From Rhodobacter sp. (GTDB lineage Bacteria; Pseudomonadota; Alphaproteobacteria; Rhodobacterales; Rhodobacteraceae): a stretch of DNA of 64,000 bases. A model generated the notes under the pieces. It did not search any database. It was given only the letters and a program-made list of their open reading frames with translations, and was not told the DNA's origin. This document shows, piece by piece, positions 43,544-52,975 of the stretch (its first letter is position 1; each line of letters starts with the position of its first letter). The position numbers and the translations under genes are program-made. The stretch is taken from assembly GCA_030065095.1 (NCBI GenBank), contig JASJDP010000004.1:124001-188000 (forward strand), in the 5' to 3' direction.

Positions 43544-43626
43544 CGAACTTCCCTCCAACGCCTTGCCGTTCTACTACAGATAGGCATCAGGCTCAAAGAG
43601 CAATGGGCAAATCCGCAGGAATTCCG

Positions 43627-43968
43627 ATGGACCGTGACCGACAAGAACACTTCCGCGCACGGCTTCTGGCCGAGCGCGCGGCGCTCGACGCCGATGACGA
43701 TCTGGGTCGCGAAGGGCGGCAAACCGTGGTGCTCGACCAGCAATCCGTCGGACGCCTGAACCGGATGGACGCCCTGCAGCGCCAAGCCATGGCCAAGGCG
43801 ACCCAGGCCAGACGCGGCCAGGCGCGGCATCGGATCGACGCCGCTTTGGCCAGACTGGACGAGGGCGACTTCGGCTACTGCACGGAATGCGGTGAAGAAA
43901 TTCCGCACAAGCGGCTGGAACTCGATCCGACGCTTCCCACTTGCGTAGGCTGCGCGGCATCGCGTTGA
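43627..43968 (+). CDS. DksA/TraR-type zinc-finger protein
   Basis: 113 residues: a helical coiled-coil part (DALQRQAMAKATQARRGQAR) followed by a C4 zinc finger (YCTECGEEIPHKRLELDPT, then TCVGCA). Members bind RNA polymerase through its secondary channel, but this one is shorter than E. coli DksA. ATG 43627 has AGGA upstream; ATG 43603 is an in-frame alternative. Divergent from cysE. Confidence 0.83.
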   Translation: MDRDRQEHFRARLLAERAALDADDDLGREGRQTVVLDQQSVGRLNRMDALQRQAMAKATQARRGQARHRIDAALARLDEGDFGYCTECGEEIPHKRLELDPTLPTCVGCAASR

Positions 43969-44021
43969 TCGCACCCGCGCGACGCTGCCCCGGCATCGCC
44001 GGGAAACCCATATTACATGGG

Positions 44022-44732
44022 TCAGATCGCCGGGGGCGTCGCCGCATAGTAGTGAATCGCCAGACGCACCTCGCCCGCCGCAAAATCGCCGCCGTTCGCC
44101 GTCAGGACCAATGGCGTATCGGACCAATAGGTCAGCGGTTGCCCGCCGATCCCGGAAATCCACGACCCTTGGGTCAGGCCGAGGCCCGAACCATAACGAT
44201 TGCTCGATCCGCTCACACCGAAGTCCCAGCTAGTCAATGTTCCCGTCAATGCCGTCTTGATCCGTCCGGTCACCGCAAAGACCATCGCGTATTGCGGGAT
44301 CTGCACGGATGTCTGCGATGTCGCCCCGGCGCCGAGAGCGTGATCGAACTCGGCCACCCGAAAGCTTGACACCGCCCGGTTCAAAGACACGGCCAACCCG
44401 CCGGGCACCCATGACACGCCATCATAAAGCGCCCGCTGCTCCTGGTCGGCGATCCACGCCCGCCAGCCGATGGAGGGCGCGATAAAGACCCATCCGCCGT
44501 TCGAAAACACGGCGACTTCGCCGGAATGCCCGTCCCACTCGTTCACCGCGCCCGGCGGCACGGCATAGCTGTCGCCGTCCGCCGCACCCGCGGGCGGCGT
44601 GCCCTCGGTCGCCGACAGCAAGGTCAGTTGCGTCATACCGTCAAGCCGCGCCAACGCCTCGTTGACGGTTACATGCTTTTGCGCCTGTGCCGGCTGCAGC
44701 AGCGGCAGCGCGAATTTGGCTGTCTCACTCAT
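44022..44732 (-). CDS. DUF2793 protein at the downstream end of the GTA cluster
   Basis: 236 residues. The DUF2793 domain fills the first 110 or so: FALPLLQPAQAQKHVTVNEA, NEWDGHSGEVAVFSNGGWVF, then a beta-sandwich C-terminal region. DUF2793 proteins occur in RcGTA particles as head-spike components (GhsB type) and downstream of orfg15 in roseobacters. ATG 44732 overlaps the orfg15 stop by eight bases and has an AGGAGGA site, so it is co-expressed with the cluster. Confidence 0.85.
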   Translation of the reverse strand: MSETAKFALPLLQPAQAQKHVTVNEALARLDGMTQLTLLSATEGTPPAGAADGDSYAVPPGAVNEWDGHSGEVAVFSNGGWVFIAPSIGWRAWIADQEQRALYDGVSWVPGGLAVSLNRAVSSFRVAEFDHALGAGATSQTSVQIPQYAMVFAVTGRIKTALTGTLTSWDFGVSGSSNRYGSGLGLTQGSWISGIGGQPLTYWSDTPLVLTANGGDFAAGEVRLAIHYYAATPPAI

Positions 44733-47700
44733 CGATCGTAATCCTCCTGAAGGGACCGGGGCCGTACCGGTCCGACATTTGCGCAACCTCGACGTCAAAG
44801 CTTCCGGTCAACCCATCAGCATTCTGCGCCACCGCGTCGTAGGTCCAGTTCGGCGCCGGGACGGTCAGTTCCCGGACCAGACCGCCCGATTGCAGCACCC
44901 GCACAACGTAGGCTTCGCTCTCCTCGCCCAGGGGCACCTCGGCGGACTGCCAGCTATCCCCGTCGATCCGTGTCCGGCGAATCCAGCTAAGGTTCAGCGT
45001 TCCGTTCGATTCGCGGTCCCAATGCAGATGCGCCGGGGCATAGGGCCGAAGGCCAACGCCATCAAAGGCCTCGACCCTGTGGACGTAGGATGGGTCGTCA
45101 TAGCTCCGCTGCGCCGGTCCGATCCGGTAGTGCCGCGCCAATCCGCGAGACGCCAGTGCCAGATCGATCTGCTGAACCGCGCCATTCAGCAGCACGAATA
45201 TGCTGCCTTGCGGCCAGACATCCGGCATCACGCCGTCGGTGCCCGCCTGGCCGCGCAAACGTCCGGTCAACTGATAGGTCCGCCCGGATATCAGGTCCGC
45301 CCCCTGGAACTGGAACACTTCCCAATTGCCGGATGACCCGTCGCCGATCGCCGCGACATTGGCACCGTTCAGCACCTCGTGCAGCCCGGCCGAGGCCAGC
45401 ACGCCGGACACCAGCTTTACCCGCAGCGGACCGCCACGGTCGATCATTCCGGGCTGCGCAAGATACAGCGGCGATTCGGTCTTTCCGACCGTCGCTGCGG
45501 CCGTAACCAGCCGGTTCAGCTCATAGCCGTTATCGCTGGAGGCGCTGTAAAGCGCCGCCGAGCCGGGCCATGGCCGCGACGAAACCGCCAGATGCGGCGC
45601 ATGCGACACCTCGTCCCCCCGCAGCAGCGGCAGATCGAGAAAGACCGGATGGACCGGCACCGGCGCCACAAACGGCTTCGGCCGCGCCGCGACCTCGACC
45701 GCGTCGCTCGGCCGGTAGATGTCCGACTCCACCCGCACCGCCTCGAGCATCCTGAACTCGGCCTGGTCCACCCGGTCGATGCGGAAATCGGCCGCGCCCT
45801 CTTCGGTCGGCAGCCGCACCACATCGCCGGCGTTCACCCCCAACTGCGAGAGTGGCAACGATAACTTCGCCGAATCCCGCGCCACCCGCGCTTCGGCCAA
45901 CCAGCGTTCGACGATCCCGCGCGCCTCCGACCGGGTCAGGACCAGCGGCAGTTCCGAGGCGGCCACCGACCGCGTCGCTTCGTCGGGAAACACCGCCTCT
46001 TCCGCGCGCGTCGCGAAATCCGCATCCGCCTCGACAAAGGTCAACCGCAGTCGTCCGGCCACCTCGGCCACCGGCGCCCGCACCGACAAAAGATCGGTTT
46101 CCGCCTCCGGCGACACCGCCAAACGCGCGGTATCGATCTCGGCCCCGGCACGGCCGTCGCGGTTGCGGAACACCAGCGTCCCGTTGCGCTCCATCGCGTC
46201 AAAGCCGTAGGCGAGCATCAGCGGCTGTAATCCCGCGCGCGCCGTGTCGACGTCGCCCGAGCTGTACCCGCGGACAACGCCATAAAGCTCGGATACATCA
46301 TAGCTCGAAACACCGGACGCCTCGCATATCTCCGCCACCACTCCCGCCAGGGACCGCGCCGATCCGCGCCCGTTCAGCCAGTGCCCGCGATGGTAATTCC
46401 CGCCGTCGCTCCAAAGTTCTGAATTATTTGGAAAAAACGGATACGGCCTGGTGTCCCAGGCCCAGACATGCGCCTTCGACATATCCACCATCCGGGCGCC
46501 ATAAGCCTCTGATACCGGGTTGTTCTGCGCCTCGTCGAAAAACGAAAACATCGCGCGCAGGTACTGCATCTGAATGATGTCGTCCCGCCGCCCGTTCGAG
46601 AATTTCGGCAGGCTCGATTCCGACGACTTCGGATCGACGAACTTGTTGGGCTGATTGGTTGCCTTATCGACGGCGGCACAGCCCAACTCGGTGAACCAGA
46701 TCGGTTTTGACCGCGGGACCCAATCCGTTGCCGTCTCCTGCCGCACGCCGCCGACGCGCTCATGATGCGGCTTCGACCACCAGGACTTCAGATCCTTGTA
46801 GCGATAGACCCAGGGCTCGTCATGGGCCCCGTCAGAGATCGGCGTCCGATCCTGCACGGCCGCCGCCGCGCCGTGCCTGTAGTACCAGTCGAATCCCTCG
46901 CCGCCCGCGATATTCGCGCGCAGGTAGTCCAGGTTGTAGATCGAACCCCACCCGGCATCGGCATGGTCGTCTCTATCCCGCCAATCGCTCAGCGGCATGT
47001 AGTTGTCGATCCCGACGAAGTCGATATTGACGTCCGCCCAAAGCGGATCGAGGTGGAAATAAAGGTTCCCGTCCGGCGACTGATAGCCGAAATATTCCGA
47101 CCAATCCGCCGCATAGCCGATCCTGCAGCCCGGTCCCAGGATCGCCCGCACATCCGCCGCAAGCGCCCTCAGCGCCGCGACGGCAGGAAACCCGGCCGCG
47201 CCCCGTATCTGCGTCAGCCCGCGCATTTCCGACCCGATGCAGAACGCATCCACCCCGCCCGCCGCGGCGCAAAGATGCGCATTGTGCAGGATGAACCGCC
47301 GAAACGACCATTCGGCCGGGCCGTGGTAATCCACACCTGCCGCCGTCTGAGTGAAATCGCTCACCGCAGCCGTCCCGAAAAACGCCGCGACTTCGGCATC
47401 GGCGACCGCCGTCCCGTCCGGACTGCCCGCCATGCCCGGTGCGATCGACAGGGTAATCCGCCCGCGCCAGGGCAGAACCGGCTGATCGTCCGCGCCCGTC
47501 CACGGATCGGTCAGTGCGTTCCCGTCCAGCTGATCCATCAGAATGAACGGGTAGAAGGTGACCGATTGCCCGGCATCCCGAAGCGCGGCAATCGCCTCGT
47601 TCACCGACCGGTCCGCCGGCGTGCCGCCATAGACCGGCCGCCCGTCCTGCTGCGCGATCTCCACCGCCGCCGCCCGGTCCAGGCCCGAAACCGCCCACGG

Positions 47701-48633
47701 CATGCTGCCGTCCTGCAGCTTCTGCTCCACCTTCGGCCGCAGGGAACAGGCGCCGCACCGCAGATCGTCGCCGAACCAGGACACCACCAGCGAGGCCGAG
47801 GCGCAATTCGGCAGTTCGGCCTGCAGTGCATCCAGCGATGTCAGAAAGTCCGTCTTGCCACTCGGCGAGTTCACATTGGCCGAGCGGTTCTCGCCCAGTC
47901 CGATCTGGAAATGCACCGGCGAGGTCGCAAGGGCATATTCCCCCGATCCCGGGATCATCGCCACGGCCCGCACCGCCAATGCCGGATCAGCCGCCAGGTC
48001 CGGCAGATCCGCGGGCGCGGGCCGCATCACCTCGAAACTGAACTGCGGCATCCGGTTGCCGAAGGGCCCGAGATCGAGATCCTCCAACACCATATAGGCC
48101 ACGCCGCGATAGGCCGGCGCCTGACCCGCTCCCTCGACCGCCTCGATCTTCGGATCGGGCATCTGGTCGGCAGCGCCGGAATAGATCCGCAACTGCACCC
48201 CGTCGGTCGCGATCTCCTGCCCGTCGGCCCAGACGCGCACGACCCCGGAAATCTCGCCCCGGCACAATGCGACGGCCGCGCTCACCGAATAGGAATACTC
48301 CCGCGTCTTCGGCTTCGGCGGGGCGCCCTTGCCGGAACCGGACGTCGTCACGTGCTCGACGAACCGCGTCGCCCAGATCACCTGACCCGACAGCCGCACC
48401 CGGCCGTAAATCTGCGAAACCGGCGCGCCTTCGCTGGCGCCCGTCAGACGGAACCGGTCCACCTTCCCGGTCTCGACCACCTCCGATCCCGACCCCATGA
48501 TCTTCTGGTCGATCACCCGCCCCAGCGTCGCACCGACCGCCCTGCCGATCACGGCGGAACTGAGGCCAAGAACGCCGCCGCCCCAGGCGGCACCCGCCGC
48601 CATTCCGACGGCAGACAAAACGATCGTCGCCAT
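44725..48633 (-). CDS. orfg15: GTA host-specificity / baseplate megatron protein (gp15)
   Basis: 1302 residues, the largest GTA gene. N-terminal hydrophobic glycine-rich part (GAAWGGGVLGLSSAVIGRAV), a phage-tail-hub-like region, a GTA TIM-barrel domain near the middle (IGYAADWSEYFGYQSPDG, IDFVGIDNYMPLSDW, KPIWFTELGCAAVDK) and a tail-protein C-terminus. In RcGTA it forms the tail tip and touches the cell. Length is as expected and no break was found. Starts two bases after orfg14. Confidence 0.93.
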   Translation of the reverse strand: MATIVLSAVGMAAGAAWGGGVLGLSSAVIGRAVGATLGRVIDQKIMGSGSEVVETGKVDRFRLTGASEGAPVSQIYGRVRLSGQVIWATRFVEHVTTSGSGKGAPPKPKTREYSYSVSAAVALCRGEISGVVRVWADGQEIATDGVQLRIYSGAADQMPDPKIEAVEGAGQAPAYRGVAYMVLEDLDLGPFGNRMPQFSFEVMRPAPADLPDLAADPALAVRAVAMIPGSGEYALATSPVHFQIGLGENRSANVNSPSGKTDFLTSLDALQAELPNCASASLVVSWFGDDLRCGACSLRPKVEQKLQDGSMPWAVSGLDRAAAVEIAQQDGRPVYGGTPADRSVNEAIAALRDAGQSVTFYPFILMDQLDGNALTDPWTGADDQPVLPWRGRITLSIAPGMAGSPDGTAVADAEVAAFFGTAAVSDFTQTAAGVDYHGPAEWSFRRFILHNAHLCAAAGGVDAFCIGSEMRGLTQIRGAAGFPAVAALRALAADVRAILGPGCRIGYAADWSEYFGYQSPDGNLYFHLDPLWADVNIDFVGIDNYMPLSDWRDRDDHADAGWGSIYNLDYLRANIAGGEGFDWYYRHGAAAAVQDRTPISDGAHDEPWVYRYKDLKSWWSKPHHERVGGVRQETATDWVPRSKPIWFTELGCAAVDKATNQPNKFVDPKSSESSLPKFSNGRRDDIIQMQYLRAMFSFFDEAQNNPVSEAYGARMVDMSKAHVWAWDTRPYPFFPNNSELWSDGGNYHRGHWLNGRGSARSLAGVVAEICEASGVSSYDVSELYGVVRGYSSGDVDTARAGLQPLMLAYGFDAMERNGTLVFRNRDGRAGAEIDTARLAVSPEAETDLLSVRAPVAEVAGRLRLTFVEADADFATRAEEAVFPDEATRSVAASELPLVLTRSEARGIVERWLAEARVARDSAKLSLPLSQLGVNAGDVVRLPTEEGAADFRIDRVDQAEFRMLEAVRVESDIYRPSDAVEVAARPKPFVAPVPVHPVFLDLPLLRGDEVSHAPHLAVSSRPWPGSAALYSASSDNGYELNRLVTAAATVGKTESPLYLAQPGMIDRGGPLRVKLVSGVLASAGLHEVLNGANVAAIGDGSSGNWEVFQFQGADLISGRTYQLTGRLRGQAGTDGVMPDVWPQGSIFVLLNGAVQQIDLALASRGLARHYRIGPAQRSYDDPSYVHRVEAFDGVGLRPYAPAHLHWDRESNGTLNLSWIRRTRIDGDSWQSAEVPLGEESEAYVVRVLQSGGLVRELTVPAPNWTYDAVAQNADGLTGSFDVEVAQMSDRYGPGPFRRITIDE

Positions 48634-48635
48634 TC

Positions 48636-49079
48636 CTAGCCCCTTTCCGGAAGTTCAAACCGCGCCACGATCCGGCGGCGCCACGGCGCCGACAGCGGGC
48701 TTTCCAGCACGCCATGCCCCGAATAGGCATGCACGAAACTCGGCGCCGCCCCTACCGCGGCGGCTATGCCCAGATGCTTGGCCACGCTGCCGCTCCGCAT
48801 GCGGAACAGCAGGACATCGCCCGGCGCCGCGTCCTCCAGCGGCTTCACCGACAGATGCCGCAGCGCAGCACGCCAAAGCCGTTCGTCCTGCGACGCCTCG
48901 CTCCAGTCTGGCGTGTAGGCGGGTGCCGCCTCGGGCTCCGCCCCGTTGATCGCCCGCCAGATCCCGCGCACCAGGCCCAGACAATCGCAGCCGCCCCCTT
49001 GGGCCGAGGCCTGGTGCACATAAGGCGTCCCAATCCAGGCCCGCGCCTCCGCCACCACCCTTTCGCCGACGCCGCTCAT
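48636..49079 (-). CDS. orfg14: GTA NlpC/P60-family peptidase (gp14)
   Basis: 147 residues. Catalytic cysteine in QGGGCDCLGLVRGIW and histidine in SVAKHLGIAAAV, with the last polar residue region in SFVHAYSGHGVLESPL. It probably cuts cell-wall peptides during DNA delivery. ATG 49079 overlaps the orfg13 stop by four bases; the longer upstream frame would cover orfg13. Confidence 0.92.
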   Translation of the reverse strand: MSGVGERVVAEARAWIGTPYVHQASAQGGGCDCLGLVRGIWRAINGAEPEAAPAYTPDWSEASQDERLWRAALRHLSVKPLEDAAPGDVLLFRMRSGSVAKHLGIAAAVGAAPSFVHAYSGHGVLESPLSAPWRRRIVARFELPERG

Positions 49080-49963
49080 TCCACCAGGCTTCCACCATCG
49101 TGCAACTGCCCGGAGGACGGGTAGGCCATCAGCCAATCTTCGCCCGGGATATGCGGAAAACCCCGGAAATTCAGGAAGTTGTTGAACTTCAACCGGCAGG
49201 TCTCGGCCCGTTTGTCACAGCCCGCCTCGATCCGGATGGCATCGCCTTCCGAAACCGATGCTCCCACCGCCTGCCAAAGCTCCAGAACCCGGCCTTCCGC
49301 GCTCAGCCGGTCGTTCTTGATCACGCCGATCAACCCCTTGGCCGCGCCGGTCAGAACCGTCAGCCGCCCGAACTCGAACCAGCGGTCCGCGAACCCGTCC
49401 AGCGCCGCAAACCCGAAAATCCTGCGATCCTCCACCGACTCCACAACCACCTCGGCCGCATATCCCGGAGCGCCCAGATCGAACCCGCACTGCATATCGC
49501 CGAGAACCGCGGAACAGGGCGACTGATAAACCCGCCCGATCGACTGGTTCAAAGCCTCGGTCAGCCCGCGCAGCTCTGCCTGGAACGCCCCGTTCGACCG
49601 CTTCACCTCTCCAAGCGAGCCGCGGAACTGCACCAGCCGTTGCGCGACATCCGCCCAGTTCACAAGCCACGCAGTCACCTCGGCCCCGTCGAACCGCCCT
49701 GCCCGGATATCTTCCTCGCGCAGGGCCGCATCGCTCAGCACCCCCACCGCCTCGGTATTGTCCACCGACAACCCGGTCGCCTGCTGGATCGCCGCCGCCG
49801 ACAGCCCGCTGTCGGCCTTGAAGGCGACCCCCTCGAAGCTCAGGGACCGGTCGTGATCGGTGAACCCGAAGATCGCGCCGTCGGTACGCGTAACCGCCCA
49901 GCACCGGCAGAGCGTCGTCGTGCCGGTGTCCAGATGCGCCTGCAGCGCCGCGCCCACCGCCAT
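49076..49963 (-). CDS. orfg13: GTA tail tip protein, DUF2163 (gp13)
   Basis: 295 residues. GAIFGFTDHDRSLSFEGVAF and the C-terminal cysteine cluster IEAGCDKRAETCRLKFNNFL, NFRGFPHIPGED are the DUF2163 signature. The four cysteines include an iron-sulfur-type site in the related tail proteins. Shares one base with the orfg12 stop. Confidence 0.93.
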   Translation of the reverse strand: MAVGAALQAHLDTGTTTLCRCWAVTRTDGAIFGFTDHDRSLSFEGVAFKADSGLSAAAIQQATGLSVDNTEAVGVLSDAALREEDIRAGRFDGAEVTAWLVNWADVAQRLVQFRGSLGEVKRSNGAFQAELRGLTEALNQSIGRVYQSPCSAVLGDMQCGFDLGAPGYAAEVVVESVEDRRIFGFAALDGFADRWFEFGRLTVLTGAAKGLIGVIKNDRLSAEGRVLELWQAVGASVSEGDAIRIEAGCDKRAETCRLKFNNFLNFRGFPHIPGEDWLMAYPSSGQLHDGGSLVE

Positions 49964-50595
49964 CAGACCCGCACCTCGACGATCGGTACCGTCGGCACGT
50001 CGCCAGCCTGAAACGAGGCAACCGACGTTTGAATCCGGTCGGTATCGAACCGCACCGGAACGTCGAACTCGAACCCGGCATAGACCTCGACACCGATGCC
50101 GGGGGCGTCGAGAAAGCTCACGACCCCCGTGGTGTCGTCGATTTCATAATGCACCGTCTCGACCAACCGGTCTCGTTGCAGGCCGACCAGAACGGTTCCG
50201 GCGACCGGTTTTGCGATGGGCCGGGTATAGCTCTGTGCGCCCGAGGCGTAGGTTTTGCAAAGCTGGAAATCCCTGGTCTCGCCATCGCCGAGGCCGATCA
50301 CCTGGTCCTCGAACGCAGGCTCGCGCGACGACGCGCAGGACTTGTAGTCCGACCAGTCCTTCCAGCGGAATCCGAACAGCTGACCCTGGCGCGACTCGAA
50401 GAACGCCACCAGCGTCTCGATGTCGTCGAGCGAGCGCATCGACACGCCCGCGTCGTACCTGCGCCGGGCATGCGCCCAGGGGCTGTTGCGCTCCTCGAAC
50501 CCGTTGGCCAGGGTGACGATCTCGGTGCGCCGTTCGGGCCCTCCGACCGAGCCAAAGCTCAGGTTCGCCGGAAACCGTACCTCGTGAAATCCCAT
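49963..50595 (-). CDS. orfg12: GTA distal tail protein, DUF2460 (gp12)
   Basis: 210 residues. FHEVRFPANLSFGSVGGPER, VAFFESRQGQLFGFRWKDWS and GFEFDVPVRFDTDRI are conserved DUF2460 elements. It links the tail tube to the tip. 18 bp after orfg11. Confidence 0.93.
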   Translation of the reverse strand: MGFHEVRFPANLSFGSVGGPERRTEIVTLANGFEERNSPWAHARRRYDAGVSMRSLDDIETLVAFFESRQGQLFGFRWKDWSDYKSCASSREPAFEDQVIGLGDGETRDFQLCKTYASGAQSYTRPIAKPVAGTVLVGLQRDRLVETVHYEIDDTTGVVSFLDAPGIGVEVYAGFEFDVPVRFDTDRIQTSVASFQAGDVPTVPIVEVRV

Positions 50596-50613
50596 CGTTG
50601 CCCTCCTGAAGAC

Positions 50614-51267
50614 TCAGCGATTGCGCTGGCCGCGCGCCAGCGCCCGGCCCATCTGCGCCGCGATCTGGCTTTGCGACCGGCGGAACCCCTCGGCGTCCGG
50701 CGTCTGGATGTTCATCACCACGTTGATCGGCCGTCCGCCGCCCGCCGCCCGCACGCCCAGGCGTCCGTCGGCACCCCGCGCCAGCGGCATGATCGCCTCC
50801 GGCCCCGCCTCGCCCATCAGGCCAAACCCACCGCGCATCGGGAAATTCACCGGACCGGACACGACACCGCCACGCGCAAACGGAATCACCCGTCCCTGGC
50901 TGAAGGCGCCTCCGTTTTCGAACGGCAACACCCCCTGGATCAGGCTTTCCACGCCCCCGGCGATCACCCCGCCGAAATGTTTCGCCACCGGCCGGATCGC
51001 CGCGTTATACGCCGCGTCGACCATCGACTGCGCCACCGTCTGCAGCGCATCCGACAGCTTCATCCCGTCAAAGATCAACCCGTCGAATGCTTTCTTCAGC
51101 CCCCGGCTGATCCCGCGCGACAGGGTCTTCACCTCGCGTTCGGTGTCGGCGATGGTCGACCCCATCCCGCGCAACTCGCCGTCAAAGGTTCGCAACCGCT
51201 CCTCTGCCTCGGCCAGGCTGGCCGACAACGCCTCGACGACCTCGTCGGTGTCCAAGAACTCATCCAT
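50614..51267 (-). CDS. orfg11: GTA tail tape-measure protein (gp11)
   Basis: 217 residues. N-terminal coiled coil (VEALSASLAEAEERLRTFDG), a central hydrophobic helix (LSDALQTVAQSMVDAAYNAA), then the glycine-rich ENGGAFSQGRVIPFARGGV and GLMGEAGPEAIMPLARG typical of small tape-measure proteins. ATG 51267 preferred; ATG 51282 is in frame five codons upstream. Confidence 0.9.
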   Translation of the reverse strand: MDEFLDTDEVVEALSASLAEAEERLRTFDGELRGMGSTIADTEREVKTLSRGISRGLKKAFDGLIFDGMKLSDALQTVAQSMVDAAYNAAIRPVAKHFGGVIAGGVESLIQGVLPFENGGAFSQGRVIPFARGGVVSGPVNFPMRGGFGLMGEAGPEAIMPLARGADGRLGVRAAGGGRPINVVMNIQTPDAEGFRRSQSQIAAQMGRALARGQRNR

Positions 51268-51463
51268 TCTCCGGTCCTCCATCGCGATCGGGAAAAGCCC
51301 GCGCCAACTCGTCCAGCCGCGCGCGGCTCAGCGGTGCATTGCCGCTCTCCCGTCCCAGCATGATCATCAGTTCGGCGGGGCTCAGCCGCCAGAAATCCTC
51401 CGGCCGCAATCCCAGCCCCCGGATCCCGGCCCGCATCAGCGCCGGCCAGTCGAACCCCGTCAT
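51260..51463 (-). CDS. GTA tail assembly chaperone (gp10.1)
   Basis: 67 residues, beginning MTGFDWPALMRAGIRGLGLR and containing PEDFWRLSPAELMIMLGR, the pattern of the small tail assembly chaperones in GTA clusters. It overlaps the starts or stops of both neighbours by four to eight bases. Confidence 0.85.
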   Translation of the reverse strand: MTGFDWPALMRAGIRGLGLRPEDFWRLSPAELMIMLGRESGNAPLSRARLDELARAFPDRDGGPENG

Positions 51464-51783
51464 CCGGCCACCGCAGAGGTCTGGAACGCCCGCACCAGCA
51501 AAACGCCGGCGACCCGTGCAGCCTCGATCGGTCCGCCTTCGATCTCGGCGGCCAGCAGATCTGCCGTCTGCCCCGTCCATCCGCCGCCGCGCAGCCCCGC
51601 CACGACCAGCGCCAGCACGTCCCGGGAGGAAAACCGACGCGCCTCGAACCGTTCGATCAGGCCGATCAGCGTGTCTTCCTGCAGCGCGGCCTCCAGCTCG
51701 GCCAGCGCCCCAAGCGTCAGCTTCAGCACACGGGGCTCTCCGTCGACGGTCAGCGCCACCTCGCCCGCCCATGGATTGGCCAT
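51460..51783 (-). CDS. orfg10: GTA gp10-family protein
   Basis: 107 residues: TVDGEPRVLKLTLGALAELE and RFSSRDVLALVVAGLRGGGW are diagnostic of the GTA_gp10 family, a tail chaperone relative. Starts two bases after the major tail protein gene. Confidence 0.92.
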   Translation of the reverse strand: MANPWAGEVALTVDGEPRVLKLTLGALAELEAALQEDTLIGLIERFEARRFSSRDVLALVVAGLRGGGWTGQTADLLAAEIEGGPIEAARVAGVLLVRAFQTSAVAG

Positions 51784-51785
51784 CC

Positions 51786-52199
51786 TCAGAGCGCCGTGAA
51801 GGTCAGCGCGCCCGCCGACGCCATCGAAAGCTCATAGGTCGCCTCGCCATTGTGGCTGCCGGCGTATTCGATCGCGGTCACCTGAAACGGCCCCTCGACG
51901 ATGCCGAAATCGGGGATGATCACCTGGAATCCCGGTGTCTCGCTGTCAAAGAAGATCTGCCGCGCGCGCTCGTCCGTGGTCTCGTCCTTGAACACGCCAG
52001 AGCCCGAAATCGTCGCCGATTTCACACCTGCGCCGCCCAAAAGCTCGCGCCAGCCGCCCTGGCTTTCCAGGCTGGTGACATCGACGCTTTCCGCGTTGAA
52101 CGAAATCCGCGTGGCGCGCAGCCCCGCGATGGTCTCGAACACGCCGCCGCCGGTCATGTCGAGCTTGATCAAAAGGTCCTTGCCGTTTTGGGCACCCAT
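51786..52199 (-). CDS. orfg9: GTA major tail protein (gp9)
   Basis: 137 residues. NGKDLLIKLDMTGGGVFETI, RISFNAESVDVTS and GSHNGEATYELSMASAGALT are the tail-tube signature (phage major tail protein TP901-1-like). ATG 52199 has GGAG eight bases upstream; GTG 52208 is an alternative. Confidence 0.93.
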   Translation of the reverse strand: MGAQNGKDLLIKLDMTGGGVFETIAGLRATRISFNAESVDVTSLESQGGWRELLGGAGVKSATISGSGVFKDETTDERARQIFFDSETPGFQVIIPDFGIVEGPFQVTAIEYAGSHNGEATYELSMASAGALTFTAL

Positions 52200-52226
52200 G
52201 TCCGTCACTCCAAGTCTATGAAAAAT

Positions 52227-52637
52227 TCAGTCGTCTTCGACACGCGCCCGGAAACGCAGATCGATTTTCCGCTGACCGCCGTTCGACAGGCGCTGCGCGC
52301 GGGCCTTCAGGAACCGCAACCCGACCAACCGGCCGCGCGACAACGTCAGCGGCGCGTCCACCAGCGCGTCCGACACCACCGCAGCCGCGTCCTTGGCAAG
52401 CTGAAATCCCGCCGCATCGGTCACGATGCTCACGACGAAGTCGTGCATGGCACCCGGGCCGGTCGCATCGGACCGGTCGCGCACATCCTCCGGCCCCAAT
52501 GTCACGTAGAGCTCCGGCACGCTGCCCTGCGGCGCCGCATCATAGATCGCATCCCCGACCAGCGCGTCGAGCGCCGGATCGGCATCCAGATGCGCAAACA
52601 CCGCCGCCTGCAGCGCCGCCGCCATTGCATAGCTCAT
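52227..52637 (-). CDS. orfg8: GTA tail completion protein, DUF3168 (gp8)
   Basis: 136 residues: AMAAALQAAVFAHLDADPAL, IYDAAPQGSVPELYVTLGPE, and the RARVEDD C-terminus fit DUF3168 tail terminators. Overlaps orfg7 by four bases. Confidence 0.93.
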   Translation of the reverse strand: MSYAMAAALQAAVFAHLDADPALDALVGDAIYDAAPQGSVPELYVTLGPEDVRDRSDATGPGAMHDFVVSIVTDAAGFQLAKDAAAVVSDALVDAPLTLSRGRLVGLRFLKARAQRLSNGGQRKIDLRFRARVEDD

Positions 52638-52975
52638 GGCGTCACCTCCTCTTCGCGGGCAATGCAGGTCAGGTAACGCGCACCGGGATCGGCCTCGGTC
52701 ACCGACAGCACATGATACAACCGCTCGCCGTCCCGCAAGCGCTGGCCCGGCATCGGGCGCGAGGCCGACCCCCGCGGCGCGGCGCGTACGGTGATCTTGT
52801 AGGGCACGGTCGATACCGACAGGCCCGCAATCTCGGTTTCACGGCCCGTACCGGCCTTCACCGACGCCCAAAGAACGCCCCGGTGCAGCCAGCTCGTTGC
52901 ATAGCCGCCTGCATCGTCCCGTGTGCGCAACGGCGCCTCGAGCCGCAGTTTGCGGTTCAGAACGGGCCGCCTCAT
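52634..52975 (-). CDS. orfg7: GTA head-tail adaptor (gp7)
   Basis: 113 residues: RRPVLNRKLRLEAPLRTRDD, GVLWASVKAGTGRETEIAGL and the terminal DPGARYLTCIAREEE fit phage head-closure proteins (PF05521). Overlaps orfg6 and orfg8. Confidence 0.92.
   Translation of the reverse strand: MRRPVLNRKLRLEAPLRTRDDAGGYATSWLHRGVLWASVKAGTGRETEIAGLSVSTVPYKITVRAAPRGSASRPMPGQRLRDGERLYHVLSVTEADPGARYLTCIAREEEVTP

Noticed and set aside
46762-48639. 625-codon plus-strand frame opposite orfg15
   Set aside because: Antisense to the conserved GTA gp15 gene, with no domain of its own.
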